Part shown: positions 6,101 through 10,618 of the stretch, piece by piece
How positions within the stretch are numbered: the stretch's first letter is position 1
Layout of the letters: each line of letters begins with the position of its first letter
Source of the DNA: an uncultured Mycoplasmatota bacterium
GTDB taxonomy: Bacteria; Bacillota_I; Bacilli_A; RF39; UBA660
Direction of reading: 5' to 3'
Assembly: GCA_900556025.1 (NCBI GenBank)
Contig: USNG01000044.1
Coordinates: 1-10,618 of the forward strand
DNA length: 10,618 nucleotides
The notes under the pieces: model-generated
Seen by the model: the letters and a program-made list of their open reading frames with translations, nothing else
Database searches by the model: none
Told to the model about the DNA's origin: nothing
Program-made: the position numbers and the translations under genes

Positions 6101-6553
6101 ATGAGAAGAGATTATCTATCATTAGAAGTATTATGTAAAAGAGAATACAAAGGTGAAGAAGAAAAACTTGTTTGTCAAAATGGAGAATATTCAACTGTTA
6201 TTTATTCTGATAGAACATTTATGGCAAATGAAGGACCTCTTGCTAGATGTGAAGAATTAGGCGTTAATTTATTAGATTGTGAAGATATTGATAGTTTAGA
6301 ACTACCAAGTGATATTAAAGAATTTTCATTAAGTCTTGCTAGAAAAGTTGTTTTTGAAAGTGCTCAATGTAAAGTAGTAAGTACATTAAGTAGAAAACCT
6401 ATAGTAAGAGTTAGTAAAGATAATATGATAAACTTTAATAGTGAAGGAGAAAAATCATTAATTGAAGCATTAAAAGAATTAGCTAAGGCTACAAAAGAAA
6501 GAACAATCAAAACAGCTAGTGAAGAGCCAGAATTAAAATTAAGTTTCAGATAA
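6101..6553 (+). CDS. Unrecognised 150-residue protein, first of a pair
   Basis: I do not recognise this family. No signal peptide or membrane segment is visible. The start is ATG 6101 behind a very G-rich site (AAAGGGGGG, 6086-6094); a longer in-frame reading from TTG 6044 would begin inside the -35 box and is rejected. The sequence is mixed α/β and acidic; the N-terminus is RRDYLSLEVLCKREY and the C-terminus ends SEEPELKLSFR. Both ends resemble parts of the next gene product (LSYEVIEREY and TEKPASLTLRLK), so the two may be diverged relatives or partners. Cysteines at C12, C24, C49, C60 and C89 are scattered and form no obvious metal site. Cotranscribed with the next gene, 11 bases apart. Confidence 0.82.
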   Translation: MRRDYLSLEVLCKREYKGEEEKLVCQNGEYSTVIYSDRTFMANEGPLARCEELGVNLLDCEDIDSLELPSDIKEFSLSLARKVVFESAQCKVVSTLSRKPIVRVSKDNMINFNSEGEKSLIEALKELAKATKERTIKTASEEPELKLSFR

Positions 6554-6564
6554 ATGGAGGATTT

Positions 6565-6792
6565 ATGGATATTAGATATACAACAAACCCATATATAGAT
6601 ATGGATGATTTAGCAAAACCATGGGAAGTTAATAGAAGATTAAGTTATGAAGTAATTGAAAGAGAATACATGACAAAAGGAACTTTAAAACAAATAGCTT
6701 CAGAATACTATCCTAAAAAAGATGAAGAAGTTAATGAACAAGAACAAGTAAGTACTGAAAAACCAGCTTCACTAACATTAAGACTAAAATAA
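6565..6792 (+). CDS. Unrecognised 75-residue protein, second of a pair
   Basis: Small acidic protein of unknown family, translated from ATG 6565 with GGAGG (6556-6560) four bases upstream. It has an N-terminal segment with aromatic residues (YTTNPYIDMDDLAKPWEV), then RRLSYEVIEREYMTKGTLKQ, a Glu/Gln-rich linker and a short strand-like tail SLTLRLK. The part TLKQIASEYYPK could start a helix-turn-helix but is too short to call. It shares short motifs with the preceding gene product at both ends. No terminator is visible after it; the glyQS promoter follows three bases past the stop codon. Confidence 0.75.
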   Translation: MDIRYTTNPYIDMDDLAKPWEVNRRLSYEVIEREYMTKGTLKQIASEYYPKKDEEVNEQEQVSTEKPASLTLRLK

Positions 6793-6794
6793 TA

Positions 6795-6822
6795 TTGACA
6801 ATATAAATTATTGTGCTAAAAT
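6795..6822 (+). promoter_or_regulatory. σA promoter of glyQS
   Basis: TTGACA (6795-6800), 16 bases, TAAAAT (6817-6822), with TGC at 6814-6816. The transcript would start near 6829, directly before the T-box leader. Confidence 0.85.
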
Positions 6823-6828
6823 GTTAAA

Positions 6829-6951
6829 TAAGTAAAGCGATAATAGTGTGATGGTAAAGCACTTAGGCTATATAAATAAAGAGAGATTCTTCTAGAATAA
6901 GTAAGGTGGGACCGTCCTATGTGGACCCTTACAATATTTTAGGAGTTTTTT
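6829..6951 (+). ncRNA. Glycine T-box leader of glyQS
   Basis: The leader senses uncharged tRNA(Gly). The antiterminator is clear: GTAAGG (6901-6906) pairs with CCTTAC (6927-6932), GTCC (6914-6917) with GGAC (6923-6926), and the seven bases between on the 5' side, TGGGACC (6907-6913), are the T-box bulge whose TGGG would pair with the tRNA acceptor end. A stem III candidate is ATTCT/AGAAT (6886-6890/6894-6898). The stem I tip AGTG/CACT (6845-6848/6860-6863) contains GATG (6850-6853), matching the GNUG motif. A glycine codon GGC at 6866-6868 is the best specifier candidate. The rival terminator is not clear: TCCTA (6915-6919) can pair with TAGGA (6940-6944) before a six-T run (6946-6951), but that is only five pairs. 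Confidence 0.85.
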
Positions 6952-6969
6952 AATTTTTAAGGAGGATTT

Positions 6970-8343
6970 ATGAAAAGTGAAATTTCAATGGAAGAAATGA
7001 CAAATTTCTGCAAGAATTATGGATTTATATTCCAAGGAAGTGAAATATATGGAGGTTTAGCTAATACTTGGGATTATGGACCTCTTGGTAGTAGATTAAA
7101 AAATAATGTTAAAGATGCATGGAGAAAAAAATTCATTCAAGAAAGAAAAAATGCTTATGAATTAGATGCAGATATATTAATGCATCCAAGAGTATGGGAA
7201 GCTAGTGGACATGTTGACTCATTTGCAGACCCTCTAACAGATTGCAAGCATTGTAAAACTCGTCATAGAGCGGATAATTTAGTTAATGATTATACAGGCA
7301 CAAGCATTGGTGACACGTTATCTAATGAAGAATTAATTAAATATATAAAAGATAATAATATTCCATGTCCAAAATGTGGTAAATGTGACTTTACTGATAT
7401 AAGACAATTTAAATTAATGTTTGAAACTTATAGAGGAGTAGTAAAGGATAATAAGTCAATTGTATATTTAAGACCAGAAAATGCTCAAGGAGAGTACGTT
7501 AACTTCTTAAATGTTCAAAGAAGTATGAGAGCAAAATTACCATTTAGTATAGGACAAATAGGTAAAGCATTTAGAAATGAAATCACACCAGGTAACTTTA
7601 CATTTAGAACTATAGAATTTGAACAAATGGAATATCAAACATTCTGCAAAGAAGGAAATGATCAAGAATTATATGAATATTTTAAAGATTATGGTAAAAA
7701 ATTCTTTGAATATCTAGGTTTACCTAGTGAAAAATTAAGATTCCATGATCATGAAAAATTAGCTCATTATGCTAAAGCAGCATGTGATATTGAATATTTA
7801 TTCCCATTCGGATGGGGAGAAATAAATGGTACTCATAATAGAACTAATTTTGATTTAACTAGACATGAAGAATATAGTGGAGAATCACAACATTATTTAG
7901 ATCCTGAAACTAATGAAAAATATATTCCATTCATTATAGAATCAACATATGGTTTAGATAGAACAATATTAGCAGTATTATTTGAACATTATCACAAAGA
8001 GATACTAGAAAATGGAGAAGAAAGAGAAGTATTAAGATTACCTAATTTCTTAGCTCCATATAAAGCATGTGTTTTACCACTTGTAAAAAAATATCATAGT
8101 GAAAAAGCAAGTGAAGTATATGAAAAATTATCTAAATATTTTATGTGTACTTATGATGAAACTGGTTCAATTGGTAAAAGATATAGAAGACAAGATGTTA
8201 TTGGTACACCATTCTGTATTACAATAGATGATGAAACTATAAATAATAATACTGTTACTGTTCGTGATAGGGACACAATGAAACAAGAAACAATAAATTT
8301 AGATGATTTAGCAAAATATATTGAAGAAAGAGTAAAGTTTTAA
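6970..8343 (+). CDS. glyQS: Glycyl-tRNA synthetase, α2 dimer type
   Basis: 457 residues, close to the 460-or-so of the S. aureus/Mycoplasma α2 enzyme and unlike the two-subunit GlyQ/GlyS. Class II fold: motif 1 region at about 35-55 (DYGPLGSRLKNNVK), motif 2 in GKAFRNEITPGNFTFRTIEF, motif 3 in ESTYGLDRTILAVL. An inserted domain has two Cys pairs (C92/C95 and C133/C136) fit to bind zinc. The C-terminal anticodon-binding domain starts near LAPYKACVLPLVKKYH and includes GKRYRRQDVIGTPFCIT. It charges tRNA(Gly) with glycine in the cytosol. The ATG has AAGGAGG (6959-6965). Own promoter, T-box leader and terminator make it a single-gene unit, probably induced by glycine shortage. Confidence 0.97.
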   Translation: MKSEISMEEMTNFCKNYGFIFQGSEIYGGLANTWDYGPLGSRLKNNVKDAWRKKFIQERKNAYELDADILMHPRVWEASGHVDSFADPLTDCKHCKTRHRADNLVNDYTGTSIGDTLSNEELIKYIKDNNIPCPKCGKCDFTDIRQFKLMFETYRGVVKDNKSIVYLRPENAQGEYVNFLNVQRSMRAKLPFSIGQIGKAFRNEITPGNFTFRTIEFEQMEYQTFCKEGNDQELYEYFKDYGKKFFEYLGLPSEKLRFHDHEKLAHYAKAACDIEYLFPFGWGEINGTHNRTNFDLTRHEEYSGESQHYLDPETNEKYIPFIIESTYGLDRTILAVLFEHYHKEILENGEEREVLRLPNFLAPYKACVLPLVKKYHSEKASEVYEKLSKYFMCTYDETGSIGKRYRRQDVIGTPFCITIDDETINNNTVTVRDRDTMKQETINLDDLAKYIEERVKF

Positions 8344-8365
8344 AATGCACAGTAGTGCATTTTTT
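8342..8365 (+). terminator. Terminator of glyQS
   Basis: AAAATGCAC (8342-8350) pairs with GTGCATTTT (8355-8363) across AGTA, with a T-run. The left arm starts within the TAA stop codon. Confidence 0.92.
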
Positions 8366-8366
8366 A

Positions 8367-8395
8367 TTTATAATTAACTATCATAATGTTAAAAT
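8367..8395 (+). promoter_or_regulatory. Promoter of the FxLYD-like membrane protein gene
   Basis: TTTATA (8367-8372, four of six -35 matches), 17 bases, TAAAAT (8390-8395), with TGT at 8387-8389. It starts two bases after the glyQS terminator. Confidence 0.7.
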
Positions 8396-8422
8396 AAAAT
8401 AGAAGAATAGAGGAGTATTAAT

Positions 8423-9490
8423 ATGAACGAAAATAATTTTAATGATGAGAATCAAAACACTATTCCAAGTGTAAATGAAACTCCAACAACACCAAACCCA
8501 ACTTTAGAGCAAACTGTTCCAACAGATTTAGGAGTGGCAACACCAGTGGTAAATACAGTGCCACAAGAAACAGTTGCACCTGTAACGCTTGAAGCAAATA
8601 ACATGGTTAATCCTGTAGAATCAGCTCCAGTACAACCTGTTACTCCAGTAGAACCTACTGCAACACCAATGACAAATGAAACACAAAGTGCTAGTACAAT
8701 AGAACAAAATACGATACCAAACCCAACTGGATCAAATCCTGAAACAAGCAATGATAATAATCAACAAACACCAAAGAAATCAAATAATATTACTATGATT
8801 ATAGGTGGAATTGTATTATTAATTGTAATAGTAGTAGTTGTATATTTTGTATTTATTAAAAAAGACAACAACAATAATAATGATCAAGTAATTGATAGAA
8901 CAAAAGAAATAGAAGAAGCAACTAAAAAAGCAGAAGAAATGGATAACAATGTAAACGTTGTGTTATTAGATAAACTATCTAGTAGAGATTTCGCAGTAGA
9001 AATAGAAAATAAAAACTCAACAGCAGTTACAGTTGAAGTAAATATCATATTTTATGATTTAAATGGAAATATAATTGATACAGAAGAAGTTAATTCATAT
9101 GTAGAAAAAAACAGTAAGTGGTATAAGGAAGTATATGTAAGCAGTGATTCTGGCATAAAAAATTACGCAAAAGCAGAAATTACAAAGAAAGTATACGATT
9201 GGAGTAAATATTCTTTAACATCATCAGTTGAAGCAAAATTAACACAAGGAGCTGGTGGAAAAGTATTTGCACAATTAACAAATAAGAGTGATAAAATTAT
9301 TGAAGATGCAGAAATAAGCGTATTATTTTACTATCAAAATAAAATAGTTGGAGTAGAAACAGTAGACTTTGACAATATTAGAGCTAATGCGAGTGAAACA
9401 GAAGAAGTAGATATTCCATGGGATGATAACTATAAAGCAATTCAATATGATAAAGTAGAAATTGCTTCTACATTTGCATATAATATGTAA
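8423..9490 (+). CDS. Membrane-anchored protein with disordered N-terminal tail and tandem FxLYD-like domains
   Basis: 355 residues. Residues 1-118 are a low-complexity tail rich in P, T, N, E, V and Q with no cysteine, clearly disordered. A strong membrane segment follows at about 123-145 (I/V rich), flanked by KK on both sides. After an N-rich linker (148-153) and a short charged helix come two β-rich domains: about 172-255, with IIFYDLNGNIIDTEE, and about 258-355, with VLFYYQNKIVGVE. Both fit the FxLYD domain pattern of surface proteins in Bacillota. There is no signal peptide, so the likely topology is tail inside, domains outside, but charges do not decide it. The ribosome binding site is AGAGGAGT (8409-8416). 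No function is known to me; a cell-envelope role is inference. It is a single-gene unit between two terminators. Confidence 0.85.
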   Translation: MNENNFNDENQNTIPSVNETPTTPNPTLEQTVPTDLGVATPVVNTVPQETVAPVTLEANNMVNPVESAPVQPVTPVEPTATPMTNETQSASTIEQNTIPNPTGSNPETSNDNNQQTPKKSNNITMIIGGIVLLIVIVVVVYFVFIKKDNNNNNDQVIDRTKEIEEATKKAEEMDNNVNVVLLDKLSSRDFAVEIENKNSTAVTVEVNIIFYDLNGNIIDTEEVNSYVEKNSKWYKEVYVSSDSGIKNYAKAEITKKVYDWSKYSLTSSVEAKLTQGAGGKVFAQLTNKSDKIIEDAEISVLFYYQNKIVGVETVDFDNIRANASETEEVDIPWDDNYKAIQYDKVEIASTFAYNM

Positions 9491-9499
9491 TAATATAAC

Positions 9500-9532
9500 A
9501 AAAGTTGGAGGGTAACAAACTTCGACTTTTTT
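9500..9532 (+). terminator. Terminator after the FxLYD-like gene
   Basis: AAAAGTTGGAG (9500-9510) pairs with CTTCGACTTTT (9520-9530), 11 pairs including two G-U, around a nine-base loop, followed by T. Confidence 0.85.
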
Positions 9533-9567
9533 CTTTGTCTAACTTTCTAAAAATATAAAAAAATTTA

Positions 9568-9596
9568 TTGCTACTAATGTCTTAATGTGTTAGAAT
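9568..9596 (+). promoter_or_regulatory. σA promoter of sepF
   Basis: TTGCTA (9568-9573), 17 bases, TAGAAT (9591-9596), with TGT at 9588-9590. It lies 32 bases before the sepF ATG. Confidence 0.8.
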
Positions 9597-9628
9597 ATTA
9601 TTGTAGTACATACTAAGGAGGCTTTAAT

Positions 9629-10018
9629 ATGGCATTTGAATTTAAGAAAATATTTACAACTGAAGATCCAGATGGTGAAGAATATGAAGAAGTAAAAGAA
9701 AGTGTTAAAAGCAATACTAAAGATTACAAAAACAAAACTATTTTAGTAGAACCAAGAGCTTTTTCGGAAGCACAACAAATAGCTGATTATTTAAAAGCTA
9801 AAAATCAAGTTGTAGTTAATTTCAAAAGAGTAACTTCTGATGTTTCTAAAAGAATAATGGACTTTTTAAATGGTATCATTTATGCTATTGAAGGAACAAT
9901 GCAAAAATTAGGTCCTGGAATTGTGCTTTGCGCTCCTAAAGGATTTGAAATCGAAGGAAACATTTCTGATGATGACACAAAAAAATCATCTAAAAAAGAT
10001 GACATGGGAGAATGGTAA
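9629..10018 (+). CDS. sepF: Cell division protein SepF
   Basis: 129 residues. SepF bundles FtsZ filaments and ties the Z-ring to the membrane. The N-terminus MAFEFKKIF fits the short amphipathic membrane-targeting helix; an acidic linker (12-30) follows. The SepF (DUF552) domain spans about 37-112, with VEPRAFSEAQQIADYLK, VVVNFKRV, KRIMDFLNGIIYAIEGTMQKLG and IVLCAPKGFEIEG, all family hallmarks. The last 18 residues are a charged Ser/Lys/Asp tail. AAGGAGG (9615-9621) precedes the ATG. divIVA follows 43 bases downstream; the ylmG and ylmH genes that lie between them in Bacillus are missing. Confidence 0.95.
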   Translation: MAFEFKKIFTTEDPDGEEYEEVKESVKSNTKDYKNKTILVEPRAFSEAQQIADYLKAKNQVVVNFKRVTSDVSKRIMDFLNGIIYAIEGTMQKLGPGIVLCAPKGFEIEGNISDDDTKKSSKKDDMGEW

Positions 10019-10032
10019 TTTAATTATAAAAA

Positions 10033-10041
10033 TGGTATATT
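10033..10041 (+). promoter_or_regulatory. Weak candidate promoter between sepF and divIVA
   Basis: TGG-TATATT (hexamer 10036-10041) has the extended -10 form used elsewhere in the window. The matching -35 position reads TGGTAA, only three of six. divIVA may simply be read through from sepF, since there is no terminator between them. Confidence 0.3.
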
Positions 10042-10061
10042 AGTATATTGAGGTGAAAGGC

Positions 10062-10511
10062 ATGAAAAAGTTTGATACAGTTTTTCGCGGATATGATAAG
10101 GTTCAAGTTCAAAAGTGCTTGGATGAAATAATTAATAATTATGAAGTCTTATTAAATAAAAGTAAAAAAACTGAAGAAGAAAATAAAAAACTTGTAGATC
10201 AAATAGCTCATTATCAAAGAATAGAAGATACAATGAATAGAGCTATTTATACAGCTGAATCAGCTGGAGATCAAATTAAGTCGTCTGCAAGAAAAGAAGC
10301 AGAGAGTATGATAAGTGAAGCTAGACATAACGCTAGTAGAATTATAAATGATGCTCTTCTAAAAGCAGAAAAAGCTCAAAACCATGCTGATCAATTAAGA
10401 AGAAATACCAATATACTAAAAAGAAGATTAAGACAAATTATTGAAAATCAACTAGAAGTAATAGAAGAAATGGATAAAGTAGATTTTAGTGATATAGATT
10501 CAAAATACTAA
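10062..10511 (+). CDS. divIVA: DivIVA family cell-pole/septum protein
   Basis: 149 residues. DivIVA binds curved membrane at septa and poles and recruits other proteins. The N-terminal membrane-binding region is recognisable (FDTVFRGYDKVQVQKCLDEI), with F8-R9-G10-Y11 matching the F17-R18-G19-Y20 loop of Bacillus DivIVA. The rest is a long coiled coil, with the typical break near residue 60 and an Ala/Arg-rich stretch (ARKEAESMISEARHNASRII). It lacks the first nine residues of the Bacillus protein. ATG 10062 is used because GAGGTGA (10050-10056) is just upstream; GTG 10053 falls in that site, and a TAG at 10041-10043 blocks further extension. Probably cotranscribed with sepF. Family members GpsB/SepIVA are shorter or differ, so DivIVA is the better name. 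Confidence 0.92.
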   Translation: MKKFDTVFRGYDKVQVQKCLDEIINNYEVLLNKSKKTEEENKKLVDQIAHYQRIEDTMNRAIYTAESAGDQIKSSARKEAESMISEARHNASRIINDALLKAEKAQNHADQLRRNTNILKRRLRQIIENQLEVIEEMDKVDFSDIDSKY

Positions 10512-10542
10512 ATCTGCTTTTTAATTTATATAGGTGAATGGT

Positions 10543-10618
10543 ATGAATAAAAAAGGATTTACATTAGTCGAATTAATAGTAAGCATAGTACTAGTAAGTG
10601 TTGTAATGGTATCAATGC
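10543..10618 (+). CDS. Type IV prepilin-like protein, N-terminus only
   Basis: The right edge cuts this gene after 25 codons. It begins MNKKGFTLVELIVSIVLV, a class III (prepilin) signal: short basic leader, cleavage after G5, then F-T-L-V-E with the conserved Glu at +5 and a hydrophobic helix. The protein would be a pseudopilin of a competence (ComGC/ComGD-like) or type II secretion/type IV pilus system, processed by a PilD/ComC peptidase. A weak site AGGTGA (10532-10537) lies upstream. It follows divIVA by 31 bases with no convincing terminator; which pilin it is cannot be told from this fragment. Confidence 0.85.
   Translation, partial: MNKKGFTLVELIVSIVLVSVVMVSM

Noticed and set aside
8452..8751. 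Open frame on the - strand across the low-complexity tail of the FxLYD-like gene
   Set aside because: The Val/Gly/Thr-rich translation only mirrors the repetitive Pro/Thr codons of the sense strand.
10496..10523. Hairpin AGATT/AATCT followed by T after divIVA
   Set aside because: Only five mostly A-T pairs around a ten-base loop and a short T-run; too weak to call a terminator.
1..10618. CRISPR arrays, tRNA or rRNA genes, insertion sequences
   Set aside because: Reading through the window shows no regular repeat-spacer pattern, no tRNA-like cloverleaf with CCA end, no rRNA sequence, and no transposase or paired inverted terminal repeats apart from the possible Rpn tail at the left edge.

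Overview
The window is very AT-rich, all protein genes lie on the + strand, arginine is written almost only as AGA, and ribosome binding sites are strong. Several gene neighbourhoods match Bacillota of the Bacilli side. Together with endospore genes (spoIVFA, spoIVFB, a CotY/CotZ coat protein), an α2-type glycyl-tRNA synthetase behind a T-box and a cleavable N-terminal extension on L27, this points to an uncultured, spore-forming or recently spore-forming, low-GC member of Bacilli, perhaps an RF39-like gut lineage. The lineage name is a guess; the phylum is not. All tryptophans I checked are TGG and no gene ends in TGA, so the standard code works.

Layout. 1-61 is the tail of an unknown gene, possibly an Rpn/PD-(D/E)XK nuclease-transposase. 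152-2134 is radC, then spoIVFA, then spoIVFB. 2118-3140 is a ribosomal operon with its own promoter and an L21 leader: rplU, prp, rpmA. This is the Bacillus radC-mreBCD-minCD-spoIVFAB-rplU-prp-rpmA block with mreBCD and minCD missing. 3187-4419 is an unrecognised 410-residue protein with a HExxH motif. 4490-4915 is a cysteine-rich CotY/CotZ-type coat protein with a σK-like promoter. 4982-5584 is rnhB. 5678-6792 holds three small unrecognised genes from two promoters, the last two sharing short motifs at both ends. 6795-8343 is glyQS behind a short glycine T-box. 8423-9490 is a membrane-anchored protein with a long disordered tail and FxLYD-like domains. 9629-10511 is sepF then divIVA. From 10543 a type IV prepilin-like gene runs off the right edge.

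How they work together. spoIVFA/spoIVFB form the pro-σK processing module, and the coat gene has the kind of promoter σK reads, so both ends of that pathway lie within about 2.5 kb. Prp trims the L27 encoded directly behind it, and the two genes overlap. SepF and DivIVA are division and cell-pole proteins. Most housekeeping promoters here share one design, an extended -10 (TGnTAnAAT) with a near 17-bp spacer, and several terminator hairpins overlap the upstream stop codon, giving a compact layout. No intergenic gap exceeds 300 bases.
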